This document shows, piece by piece, positions 9,320-17,309 of a stretch of DNA of 32,475 nt. The translations under genes were made by a program, and so were the position numbers. Where the stretch lies: positions 1-32,475 of the IMG/VR virus record IMGVR_UViG_3300025759_000384. One strand, given 5' to 3'. How positions within the stretch are numbered: position 1 is the first letter of the stretch; every line of letters begins with the position of its first letter. The notes beneath the pieces are model-generated. The model saw only the letters and a program-made list of their open reading frames with translations. It was not told where the DNA came from and ran no database searches. This stretch comes from a virus.

Positions 9320-10507
9320 TTAATGCTTTATCCATTTTGATTTGCCTCTCATGTTTTGTATCATTTCACCTAGCTTCATATTACTTAAACGTATTTTAGC
9401 ATTTCTAAGTTGAGCTGATCTATCTCTTTTAAACCTTTGAACTACATATTCTGGCACTCCAGCTCTACCAGCTAATATAGAATAAGCTATATGCATATAC
9501 ATAGCTTCTTCAGCCATTTTAGGTAATTTAGTATCAAGATCTGAAGATAAACCATCTGATATATATTCTAATATTATAAGTCTATCCTTTAAGTCGCTAG
9601 AAAAAGATATTATATTTTTTCTTTTATCTATGTTAAACCAACCATTGCTTTGAGAAGTTACTGGATCTAAGCCATATCTTCTTCCATAAGACTCTTTTCT
9701 CCAACTCCAGTTATAAACGTTAGCATTATAGTAATATTCTTGATAAGCGCCATTTATTAACCTGTCGTTAGCATCTTTCCATCTAGTTCTAGTTATAGAT
9801 TGATCAGCTTCAGTATTTGATCCATATTGATCTTGAATAAATGTACCGTCACCATTTTGTAAAGGTACAGACGTTGGGTCAGTAGTTAAATTATTAGCTG
9901 GATATATAGGGTGCAATACGCCTAGTTCGTCTACAAAAGACATCCTAACATAATTAACATAGTCTTGAGGTATTATTATAGACATACTTGGAGGCAAGTC
10001 TAGCTCCATAGCTTTTATACTATTTAAAGTATCATAACTAAATTCTTGTAAACCTCTTTTAGCGTGAAATATAACATCAGTTCTTTTAACCAATGGTATT
10101 AATTTACCAACACCAGTGTAAGCTATTAAAAAGTTATTTACTATATCATTAAGTTTTATATATTCATAACTTCCATAGTTATTCCAAAGAGCTGTAGCTT
10201 TTAAACCTATTCTAACTAGTGTATCGGCAGTAGCTGGAACAGCTGGATTAACAGTTATAGTTTGAGTATTATAAGGTGGTGTTACTGTATTATTATTAAC
10301 GACAGATACTATAGTACCTGTATAATCATTAAATGTATTTCCACCATCCGTACTTACTTTTAAATCAAAATTAGCCGGTGCTGTAGTTGATTCTGTTTGT
10401 AATTTAACTTCAAATGTAGATGTAAACACACTTTGAGGTGTAGTTGTTACAGCTACTATTTTTTCACCAGCGTAGTACTCTTCGTTAGTTTGATTAATTA
10501 AACTCAT
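9320..10507 (-). CDS. Ring/adaptor-like (tail-tubular) structural protein, 395 aa
   Basis: The N-terminal ~110 residues form a Thr/Val-rich beta domain (about residues 14-105). The following helical/beta core contains DLPPSMSIIIPQDYVNYVRM (near 169-188). The C-terminal helix region includes KMAEEAMYMHIAYSILAG and the basic tail RNAKIRLSNMKLGEMIQNMR followed by GKSKWIKH. This C-terminal basic helix ending in GKSKWIK is a signature I recall from ring/stabilisation proteins of crAss-like and related marine phages. The gene is preceded at three bases by the 256-residue-type ring protein and followed by the muzzle genes, which is the order expected for proteins stacked below the portal. A dedicated N-terminal beta domain may face outward. 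Confidence 0.75.
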   Translation of the reverse strand: MSLINQTNEEYYAGEKIVAVTTTPQSVFTSTFEVKLQTESTTAPANFDLKVSTDGGNTFNDYTGTIVSVVNNNTVTPPYNTQTITVNPAVPATADTLVRIGLKATALWNNYGSYEYIKLNDIVNNFLIAYTGVGKLIPLVKRTDVIFHAKRGLQEFSYDTLNSIKAMELDLPPSMSIIIPQDYVNYVRMSFVDELGVLHPIYPANNLTTDPTSVPLQNGDGTFIQDQYGSNTEADQSITRTRWKDANDRLINGAYQEYYYNANVYNWSWRKESYGRRYGLDPVTSQSNGWFNIDKRKNIISFSSDLKDRLIILEYISDGLSSDLDTKLPKMAEEAMYMHIAYSILAGRAGVPEYVVQRFKRDRSAQLRNAKIRLSNMKLGEMIQNMRGKSKWIKH

Positions 10508-10510
10508 CTA

Positions 10511-11245
10511 TTATTGTTTTTGATTTACTCTATCAGCTTGTAATTGTCCTGATGCAGCTTGCACTATTTGAGGATCTCTTATAACTATACCAGCATATAG
10601 TAATATAGATAATACTACTTCTGTAAATTCAGAGTTATGTAATTCAAAGTCAACAGTAGGTGGAGTACTTGAGTTGTATATAAATTGACCTAAGTTACCT
10701 ACCGTATAAGCCCAGTTGACATCTTCTGGAACTTTAATATGTTGAACAGCTACATTTGCAGTACCTGCGTTTGCTTTTGTATTTATAATATCTGGATATA
10801 CTTTTAATTTATTTTCTTCTAATAAGTATATTGGAAATTGTTCGCTTGGAGTTACTAGTGGAGATAATCTTAAATTGTAAAACTCTCCTCTATCTACTCT
10901 TTGCATTTCAACTGGTAGTCTGTTATTTTCTTCATATGTAACAGATCCTATTATGTGAGTACCAGTTGGTAGTGTAAAGTTATTGTCACCAGACACATAA
11001 GCTGCATTGCCATCACGTTTAAATATATTCATTTTTTCGTTTAGGTTCATTAGCCTATTGCCATAGTCTATATCACTTTGAGGCGATCTAGCGTATTGAT
11101 TTAAGTCTTCAAAATATTTTTCAAATATTTCTCTTTGCACTTGCGTACCTATTTTATTAAATTCCTCAGGCGTCATATAACCTCTTTGCTCTTTATTTAA
11201 AATAAGTAATACAGTTTGATATACTTTATTTACGCTTATTGCCAT
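10511..11245 (-). CDS. Ring/adaptor-like (head-tail connector) protein, 244 aa
   Basis: I place the start at the ATG at 11245 (MAISVNKVYQTVLLILNKEQ) rather than the longer form from 11281. The longer N-terminus would be translated through the hairpin terminator at 11258-11283, whereas the A/T-rich spacer before 11245 is a normal leader here. The N-terminal helical region (about residues 1-70) contains GYMTPEEFNKIGTQVQREIF; the centre is a beta domain, and the C-terminus is a helix (FTEVVLSILLYAGIVIRDPQ) ending NQKQ. This resembles the gp4/gp11-type adaptor proteins that bind below the portal. It precedes the 395-residue protein, which in turn precedes the muzzle. Its membership of a specific family is inferred. 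Confidence 0.75.
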   Translation of the reverse strand: MAISVNKVYQTVLLILNKEQRGYMTPEEFNKIGTQVQREIFEKYFEDLNQYARSPQSDIDYGNRLMNLNEKMNIFKRDGNAAYVSGDNNFTLPTGTHIIGSVTYEENNRLPVEMQRVDRGEFYNLRLSPLVTPSEQFPIYLLEENKLKVYPDIINTKANAGTANVAVQHIKVPEDVNWAYTVGNLGQFIYNSSTPPTVDFELHNSEFTEVVLSILLYAGIVIRDPQIVQAASGQLQADRVNQKQ

Positions 11246-11257
11246 TTTAATATTTTT

Positions 11258-11283
11258 AAAAAAAAGGGTGGCGTGAACCACCC
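11258..11283 (-). terminator. Rho-independent terminator after the 266-aa gene
   Basis: On the minus strand the hairpin GGGTGG-ttcacg-CCACCC (stem bases 11278-11283 and 11266-11271) is followed immediately by eight T residues (11265-11258). It begins 17 bases after the stop of the 266-residue gene and ends before the ring-protein ATG. The stem is perfect, stands out from an A/T-rich background, and has a T-tract only in the minus direction, so it should act on the gene strand. Confidence 0.85.
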
Positions 11284-11300
11284 TAAATTATAATCACTTG

Positions 11301-12101
11301 TTATTTAAGTTTTTTCTCTATTGATCTATAAACTTCTATACCTTCATCAGTTTTAAACCAAGCAGCCATAGCTGAATATGGATTTTCGTCAAAAGGTACT
11401 GTCATTAATTTTCTTTGGTTACTACCCCACAAGAAAGTTCTTTGATCTTGTGATAAAGTTAATAAACCTACTTCAGTAGCGTTTATTGCAAAGTTTCTTA
11501 ATACAACATTCTCATCATTAGCTAAATCTAAAAATAAAGAAGGGTTTTTCTTAGCGAACATTAAACCATCTCTTTTCAGTTCTTTTGAGCTAAGATCATT
11601 TACTGATGATCCTTGTTCTACTCTTAATATAGCTTCTAGATGATCTATGTCCATACTCATAGCAGTTGTCATTGCTTCTAACTCTATTTCTAAATTTTCA
11701 TATTCATCTTCAGCTTGTACAACTGGATCAAACTCTTTAAACAATATATTGTTGTGAGGATGTTTACTTAAAAACTCTTGTAAGTTTCTTTTTTCTTTAG
11801 GAACATGTAAGTGGCCTTTATCAAATACAACATGTTTTAATGTTGATTCTCCTTTTTGTTCGTCTACAAAAACAGATTTTTGATTTGTAGCATATCTTAA
11901 CTCTCTTTCATAACCTTTTTCTGGATCAAACCATACTAAAGGATAACGACTAGAATGTCTACTAGGTATAGTGTGAGTTAAAGGCGTTTTGTTTCCTATT
12001 AGATAATAATTTCTATCTTTATATTCCCAGGTATCAACTGGCTTTTTTTCTACAGGCGCAGCTTTTTTAACTGTAGCCTTTTTTGATTTTGTTTCTTCCA
12101 T
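11301..12101 (-). CDS. Capsid-associated protein of unknown function, 266 aa, probable single-gene transcript
   Basis: The N-terminus is lysine/alanine-rich (MEETKSKKATVKKAAPVEKK). A compact domain follows with aromatic and charged strands (DTWEYKDRNYYLIGNKTPLT, residues 23-42), an acidic helix near residues 125-150, and a C-terminal region with SMAMSID-like and AWFKTDEGIEVYRSIEKKL segments. No known motif is recognised. It lies between the major capsid gene and the ring proteins, where crAss-like phages place head-fibre, decoration or completion proteins. A hairpin terminator precedes it at 12130-12149 and another follows at 11258-11283, so its dosage could be set separately from both neighbours. 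Function is unassigned. Confidence 0.75.
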   Translation of the reverse strand: MEETKSKKATVKKAAPVEKKPVDTWEYKDRNYYLIGNKTPLTHTIPSRHSSRYPLVWFDPEKGYERELRYATNQKSVFVDEQKGESTLKHVVFDKGHLHVPKEKRNLQEFLSKHPHNNILFKEFDPVVQAEDEYENLEIELEAMTTAMSMDIDHLEAILRVEQGSSVNDLSSKELKRDGLMFAKKNPSLFLDLANDENVVLRNFAINATEVGLLTLSQDQRTFLWGSNQRKLMTVPFDENPYSAMAAWFKTDEGIEVYRSIEKKLK

Positions 12102-12129
12102 AATATAATATAATATAATAATTAATAAA
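12102..12129 (-). promoter_or_regulatory. A/T-only leader of the 266-aa gene, shared with the scaffold gene
   Basis: On the minus strand the 28 bases before the ATG consist only of A and T, with tandem ATATT units leading into the start codon. The first part, TTTATTAATTATTATATTAT, is nearly identical to the leader of the scaffold-like gene at 14872-14895. There is no Shine-Dalgarno sequence. It probably acts as an unstructured ribosome entry region; a promoter role is possible, since a terminator lies just upstream. Confidence 0.5.
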
Positions 12130-12149
12130 GACCCCGCCGAAGCGGGATC
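12130..12149 (-). terminator. UUCG-tetraloop terminator after the major capsid gene
   Basis: On the minus strand GATCCCGC-TTCG-GCGGGGTC forms an 8-bp stem with one G-T pair and a C(UUCG)G tetraloop, one of the most stable RNA loops known. It is followed by TTTATTAAT. It begins 18 bases after the major capsid stop codon. On the plus strand it is also followed by TTTTATTTT, so it could work in both directions, though no plus-strand genes are seen nearby. It may also stabilise the 3' end of the capsid mRNA. Confidence 0.85.
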
Positions 12150-12167
12150 TTTTATTTTAAACAGCTA

Positions 12168-13649
12168 TTAAGCTCCTTTGAATAATACAAAGTTGTTAGC
12201 AGCTTGAGTTACTAAGCATCTTTCAGATAAGAAGTTAACTCTCATTGTATCTAAATCAGAAGTATAAGCACCTCCAACAGATCCAGTGATCCAAGTTTTG
12301 TATCTTCTATCTTCTGTTTCAGAAGCTCTATATCTTACGTGTAAGAAAGGACGTCTAATGTTAATACCTAACATTTGATCGTATACTGTAGTAGTTCCAG
12401 CTGGTACCATTACACCATCAATCTCTTTAGATAATCCTCTAGTAGTAGCATCATTTAAGTATTTCCAGTCAGTTTTGTAGAAGTCATAAGAACCTCTTCT
12501 AAATCCTGAAAAACCAAAATTTAATGCCATATCTTCTTCATTGTCAAATAGACCGTAAGAAGCGCCAGTAGCATAACCGCCATTGACAGCAGCAATCATA
12601 TCATCAAAATCAAGAGCAGTTTGTCTTGATAAGAATAACATGTTTTCTTCAATAGCACCTTGCTTGTCTAGTTGTTGAAGTATAGTGTCGAAATCAGCTA
12701 AAGCACCAGAACCACCAGAAGTAGGAGCAGAAAATCCAGAGTATACATTACCTCTAGCTTCTACAGCAGCAAATAGACCTTCAGATCCTTTAATAGCTTG
12801 TGAACTTCCAGGAGTAAACTGAGCAGCGCCAGTTGGGAAGTTAGCAGCATTAGCATTTTTCTCAGACTCAACCATACTCATTTCTAAGTAATCATCAAAT
12901 CTTAGTCTTGTTTCAGACTCAGCTTTTAAATACCACATATATCCTGAAGTACCTTCTTCTGTAGCCACTTCTATCCAACCTATTTGAGCAGCATCAGATC
13001 CAGCTATTTCAAAATTATCTTTTAAAATAATTGGGCTGTTTTCATAAGTTGTAGGTACAGGAGTAAGAGCTTGCTTCATTCCGTCACTTCCTTTTGGAAA
13101 TTCAGAACCATATACAAACAAGTTACAAGCTTCTGATCCTAACAACCCTGCGGCTAAAGCAGAACCTTCATAAGCGTGACATTCTAAAGTGTAACCATCA
13201 GTAGTAGAGTTAGCAGTATTGCTAAGTACTAAAGCTTTTAAAGTTACTAAACCAGTAGAATTGTCAGAGATTAAAATAGTATTACCAACTCTAATACCAG
13301 ATGAAGCTGGGTTACCAGTGCTAGTAATAACAACTCTAAACTTAGGGAAAGTACCTACTTGTGATACAGTTACTTTGTCATAAGCAATGTGTAATCTATT
13401 TTGTTCAGTCCAAATTACTTGGTCTGATGTCATTGGCATTTCAGCGCCAACCATTCTCAAGAAACCACCTAAAGTTCGGTTTCCGTATCTTTCTACTTCT
13501 TGCTCATAAAGCTCAGGTAGATATTGTTGTGTCCAAGTTGAAAAGCTAGAGTCATGAAAATCAATATAATTATCTTGAACTACCTGCTTTTTCGGCATTG
13601 GCTTTAATGAGGGAGGAAATGCTCCCCCAGATAAATTTGAAATAGGCAT
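12168..13649 (-). CDS. Major capsid protein
   Basis: The 493-residue protein follows the scaffold-like gene and carries a typical capsid-protein pattern: an N-terminal arm (residues 1-45), then a helix containing QQYLPELYEQEVERYGNRTL, a beta-rich domain, and a C-terminal domain with FLHVRYRASETEDRRYKTWI and a final hydrophobic strand. Length and position after terminase and portal match HK97-fold major capsid proteins of crAss-like and other marine podoviruses. There are no membrane segments or enzyme motifs. The leader is an AAATAAATAAATAAAAAC-type A-rich stretch, and a very stable terminator follows, both consistent with high expression. The assignment rests on synteny and overall features. 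Confidence 0.8.
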   Translation of the reverse strand: MPISNLSGGAFPPSLKPMPKKQVVQDNYIDFHDSSFSTWTQQYLPELYEQEVERYGNRTLGGFLRMVGAEMPMTSDQVIWTEQNRLHIAYDKVTVSQVGTFPKFRVVITSTGNPASSGIRVGNTILISDNSTGLVTLKALVLSNTANSTTDGYTLECHAYEGSALAAGLLGSEACNLFVYGSEFPKGSDGMKQALTPVPTTYENSPIILKDNFEIAGSDAAQIGWIEVATEEGTSGYMWYLKAESETRLRFDDYLEMSMVESEKNANAANFPTGAAQFTPGSSQAIKGSEGLFAAVEARGNVYSGFSAPTSGGSGALADFDTILQQLDKQGAIEENMLFLSRQTALDFDDMIAAVNGGYATGASYGLFDNEEDMALNFGFSGFRRGSYDFYKTDWKYLNDATTRGLSKEIDGVMVPAGTTTVYDQMLGINIRRPFLHVRYRASETEDRRYKTWITGSVGGAYTSDLDTMRVNFLSERCLVTQAANNFVLFKGA

Positions 13650-13659
13650 GTTGTTGTTT

Positions 13660-14871
13660 TTATTTATTTATTTTTATTTTGCGTTGTATTTTTAACTTAG
13701 AACTATCAACACCAGATATTGCTTTTACTTTTAATCCCCCAAGCATTATATCTCCTCCAGCAGGCGTCTGCGAAGTCAAATTAATGTTTTTAGATTTTGC
13801 GTTTATATCTCTAACAGCATCGGCCTTGCCTTGCTCATAGAAATGATTAGCAATAGTATCAGCATTTTCTGCTGCATAAATAGCTTTATGATAACCAACA
13901 TGATCTTTTACACTTCCATCTTCGTTTAAGAACTTCTTAACAAAATGAGAGAGGTTCGATTGGCTTTTAGCAACTTCTTGAGGATTAGCAACTCCGTATC
14001 TAAAACGTTTTTCTCCAACATTAAATTCAAAACCTTTGAAATCGTTAGAGAACATTTTATTAGTTCTTTGCTGAAACTCTTGATGTTGTTTATTAGCTAT
14101 GTCTTGCTCTTTGTTATATCTATTGAAAAAGTCCATTGCTTTCTGTTGCTCTTGAGTTACGCCGGGTCTCAACTTGATTTCGTCGTAGTATTTACTCTTT
14201 GTTTGCTCCAGAAAATTACGAGCTTTAGCAATTTCTTCTTTATAAGCGAGTTTCTTTTTCTTTATACCTCGCTCATCATCCACATCTTCATCCCAAGAAA
14301 AGTTATCTTCTAATATGAAGTCAACTTCTTCTCTGTCTAAATGTGGTTTAGTTTGTTTATAATATTCTCTTAGTAAAACATCTTCATTTATATTAGAATA
14401 ATCAGCATTAAGTCTAACATAATCTTCTACACTACCACCTGTTTCTTCCATAAAAGAAACTAGTTTTTCGATGTTTTCAGGTAATGGCTTACCCATTACT
14501 TTTTCATCTCTTACTGCTTCTTTTAGTTCTTGTGTTACTTCTTTAGTCTCTTCTTTTACTTCTTCTTCTGTTATTTCAGATATAGGTGATACTATTTCTT
14601 GTTTAACTTCTTCGGTAGGTTTTTCTTCTTCGTGTGCTTTTCCCACTTCTTGCAATCCCACGACTTGTTCTTCTTTCTTCTCATCAGACTGTAACACAAC
14701 TTTCGTTGTTTCTGGCTCTTGAACGGCATCTTCTTCTTTTTTAGTTAAGTCTAGTTTTACTACTTCAGGCGTTTTTTCACCTATTTTTCTAGGTCTACCT
14801 GGTTTCTTTTTTACTTTTAAACCTTCCTTTTTTTCGTCTACAGGTAGGTCTACTTTTTCTTTTTTTGACAT
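13660..14871 (-). CDS. Scaffold-like/head-assembly protein with N-terminal AT-hook-like motif
   Basis: The first ~125 residues are highly charged and low-complexity (K/E-rich). They contain KKPGRPRK at residues 22-29, which matches the GRP core of AT-hook DNA-binding motifs. Residues ~130-340 look helical (for example VDFILEDNFSW and KEEIAKARNFLEQTKSKYYD), and the C-terminus is basic (KIQRKIKINK). Position between portal and major capsid genes, helical content and charge are typical of phage scaffolding proteins. The gene precedes the capsid gene by 10 bases and shares its A/T leader with the 266-residue gene. The scaffold role is inferred; the protein could instead be a packaged, DNA-contacting head component. 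Confidence 0.65.
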   Translation of the reverse strand: MSKKEKVDLPVDEKKEGLKVKKKPGRPRKIGEKTPEVVKLDLTKKEEDAVQEPETTKVVLQSDEKKEEQVVGLQEVGKAHEEEKPTEEVKQEIVSPISEITEEEVKEETKEVTQELKEAVRDEKVMGKPLPENIEKLVSFMEETGGSVEDYVRLNADYSNINEDVLLREYYKQTKPHLDREEVDFILEDNFSWDEDVDDERGIKKKKLAYKEEIAKARNFLEQTKSKYYDEIKLRPGVTQEQQKAMDFFNRYNKEQDIANKQHQEFQQRTNKMFSNDFKGFEFNVGEKRFRYGVANPQEVAKSQSNLSHFVKKFLNEDGSVKDHVGYHKAIYAAENADTIANHFYEQGKADAVRDINAKSKNINLTSQTPAGGDIMLGGLKVKAISGVDSSKLKIQRKIKINK

Positions 14872-14895
14872 AATATAATATAATAGTTAATAAAA
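14872..14895 (-). promoter_or_regulatory. A/T-rich leader of the scaffold gene, twin of 12102-12129
   Basis: On the minus strand the leader reads TTTATTAACTATTATATTAT and then ATT before the ATG. It differs from the leader of the 266-residue gene by one base and by one fewer ATATT unit. It lacks a Shine-Dalgarno sequence. The duplication of a specific leader before two head genes suggests a conserved expression signal. Confidence 0.45.
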
Positions 14896-14897
14896 AA

Positions 14898-17309
14898 TTA
14901 TTGTGGAGCAAATTGCTCTAGTCCAAATCCACTTAAGTTGTCATTACCAGCGGATTCAAAGTTTGTTGGTAATAAATCATTTTTCTTTTGATCTATCATT
15001 TGGCTTTGCTGAGTACCTATAATCTTAGCTCTTTTATCTTTACGATCTTCAATAAAAGTTTCTTTTTGCCTTTCAGCTTCACCTTTAGCTTTAGTTAACT
15101 GTATATTAAAGTCAAACTCAATTTGCATGAGTTGTCTTTTAATTTCAGCTTCTCTTTCCATACGTTGTATTTCAAACTGAGATTTACCTTGCTCAATTTG
15201 TAGAGTAGTTTGCGCTAATGCTTCTTGTTTTTGTACTTCTGCCATAGCAGTTCTTTCTGCTGTCTCTGCTTGAGCAGCTGCCTGAGCTTGTATGTTAGCT
15301 TGTTGAGCTTGTTGGTCTTGCTGTTGTTTCTGTTTTCTTCTTTGTTTTAATAATTGATTAGCAAGTTTTAAATTATTAACCTGTCTAATATCAATAGCAT
15401 CTTCTAAGAATATTTGACCACTTTGTAAAGCTACTTGAATATTTTGTTCTAACTGAGCTTTTTCTTCTTCATCAGGTACTAGTTCTAAAAATACTCCAAA
15501 GTCATATAGATGCAAACTAAATATATCCTCGAGCGTGCCTACGTTATAAGCGCTAATGCTAGAACGTAAAGCTTCTCTAGTTAAATCAAATTCTAAACAG
15601 TCAGCTACTCTTAATGCTATATTTTCACAAGTTTTAAGTGTTAAATATAAACTAGCTTGTACTATATGTCTTGTAGCAGTGTTAGAGTTTGCTATAGCTA
15701 ATTTTTGTAAACCTACTAATGAATCACTAGATGGAGTACTTCCATCTCTAGCTTCATTAAGCCCGGTTACGTCCCTAATCATTTTTAAGTAATATTCATA
15801 AGTCTGTATAAGACCTTGAATTTTACCCATACCATTTGATGTAGAAAGCTCTTGTATTGGAACTTTACCTGGATTAGCACCACCATCTTGAGTCATAGAT
15901 CTACCTATAATACTACCAGTTTGGAAGTACATATTTAAAGCTTCTTGAGGATTATAGTTAGTTCCATTTCCAAGATCTACTTCTGCTAAACCGTCTGCAT
16001 CTAAGAAAACACCATCAGGTACTATTCTAGACATTACCTGTTGTAACTTTAAATGAGTAAGCTGTATCATATCAGCAAAACCAGTAACTCTACTAACTAA
16101 ACTTTCAATACGACCTTTATACATGCGAGGTGCACATATATTATAATTCATATTTACTTTAACTAAATTAGAAGATGGTCTTGTCATGTTTTCAGCCATT
16201 TTCCACTCTAATAAAGTTTCATGTCCTAATATTTTAGCCCCTGAATATAATACTTCTATAGCTCTTGATACTCTATCAAACTTGTCATTAACTGGAGGAT
16301 TAAAAGTATCTGGCTTTTCTAATGCTTTTTCAAGTCCTGTAGCTGTTTGTTTTATTTTAAAAACTTGATCACTATAAGTTTTGTATTCAAAGTAAAGAAC
16401 ATAAACACTGTTATTATCATCTCTACCTTGCCAGTCAAACATATAGTTGCTATTTCCTGGATACTTCTGTATACGCTCTAGTTCTTCTGGTGTTAAGTTT
16501 GGAAATTGTCTTTTTAAATCTGCTAGACTAATCCTTTTTACTTCACCTACATACCATATGTCTTCAAAGTTAGGATCTTCAGTATATGAATAAACTAATC
16601 TAGCTGGATCAACATATTCAACTGTTATGCCTTCTGCTTTATTAAAACTAGTTTTGGTAGCTGCAATACCTAATACTACTAGATCTTGATTTATTCTACG
16701 TCTAGTTAGTTCATATCTGTTTCTATCTAAAGTATTATTTATTAATTCTTCTTCAGCTATTTCTACAGACTGTTTATAGTCTAACTGCATGTGAAGCTCT
16801 AACTCCTCTTGATTTTGAGGCATGTCTTCTGGATTTTCAGTAGAATATAAATTTAATCCTAGAGTTTCTTGTACGTTATTTAAATATTCTTGAGTTTCAA
16901 TATCTCTTAATATTCTATTAGCATATTCTGTTCTAGACTGCAAAGATTGAGGATCTTGTGCGTAAGCTTTTATTTCATAAAGCTTTTCAGACATTCCATT
17001 AACAACAATATCTACAAACTTAGGTATAACAGGAACTGGCTTCCAGTCTAAATTAAGATAAGATAAATCACCATTAATAGCTAGTTCATCTTTATATTTT
17101 TGAACTGCTTGTTCACCTCTAGCATATAGCCTTAAGTTTCTAAAATTATTAAGGTTAGTAGAGTATCTATTACCCATGCCAGTTCTAGTTCCGCTAAACC
17201 ACTCTCCCTCTATGGCTTTGCCAACTTGCATACCATAATCATAGCTTGACTTTACTTCATCAGGAACAACTTGATCTGGAAAAATACTATTACTATCAGT
17301 TACAACCAT
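14898..17309 (-). CDS. Portal protein
   Basis: The 803-residue protein lies directly after the large terminase (terminase TAA followed at once by this ATG). The N-terminal part has NNFRNLRLYARGEQAVQKYK (about residues 53-72) and VPVIPKFVDIVVNGMSEKLY (about 92-111). These aromatic and basic helices with a P-x-x-x-x-x-V-D-x-x-V-N pattern are typical of large podovirus portals. A crown/barrel-like C-terminal region from about residue 650 to 775 is a Gln/Ala/Glu-rich coiled coil. Portals form the dodecameric ring through which DNA is pumped in and ejected. Length (about 800) and place match crAss-like portals. There are no membrane segments. The assignment is well supported by position and size. 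Confidence 0.85.
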   Translation of the reverse strand: MVVTDSNSIFPDQVVPDEVKSSYDYGMQVGKAIEGEWFSGTRTGMGNRYSTNLNNFRNLRLYARGEQAVQKYKDELAINGDLSYLNLDWKPVPVIPKFVDIVVNGMSEKLYEIKAYAQDPQSLQSRTEYANRILRDIETQEYLNNVQETLGLNLYSTENPEDMPQNQEELELHMQLDYKQSVEIAEEELINNTLDRNRYELTRRRINQDLVVLGIAATKTSFNKAEGITVEYVDPARLVYSYTEDPNFEDIWYVGEVKRISLADLKRQFPNLTPEELERIQKYPGNSNYMFDWQGRDDNNSVYVLYFEYKTYSDQVFKIKQTATGLEKALEKPDTFNPPVNDKFDRVSRAIEVLYSGAKILGHETLLEWKMAENMTRPSSNLVKVNMNYNICAPRMYKGRIESLVSRVTGFADMIQLTHLKLQQVMSRIVPDGVFLDADGLAEVDLGNGTNYNPQEALNMYFQTGSIIGRSMTQDGGANPGKVPIQELSTSNGMGKIQGLIQTYEYYLKMIRDVTGLNEARDGSTPSSDSLVGLQKLAIANSNTATRHIVQASLYLTLKTCENIALRVADCLEFDLTREALRSSISAYNVGTLEDIFSLHLYDFGVFLELVPDEEEKAQLEQNIQVALQSGQIFLEDAIDIRQVNNLKLANQLLKQRRKQKQQQDQQAQQANIQAQAAAQAETAERTAMAEVQKQEALAQTTLQIEQGKSQFEIQRMEREAEIKRQLMQIEFDFNIQLTKAKGEAERQKETFIEDRKDKRAKIIGTQQSQMIDQKKNDLLPTNFESAGNDNLSGFGLEQFAPQ

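Noticed and set aside
11246-11281. An N-terminal extension of the 244-residue ring-like protein (MVHATLFFKNIK).
   Set aside because: The extension would be encoded by the terminator hairpin and its T-tract; the ATG at 11245 has the usual A/T-rich spacer and a normal protein start.
12104-12121. Tandem TAATA units read as a possible repeat array or origin iterons.
   Set aside because: There are only about three imperfect short units, directly in front of a start codon; they are better explained as an A/T-rich leader.
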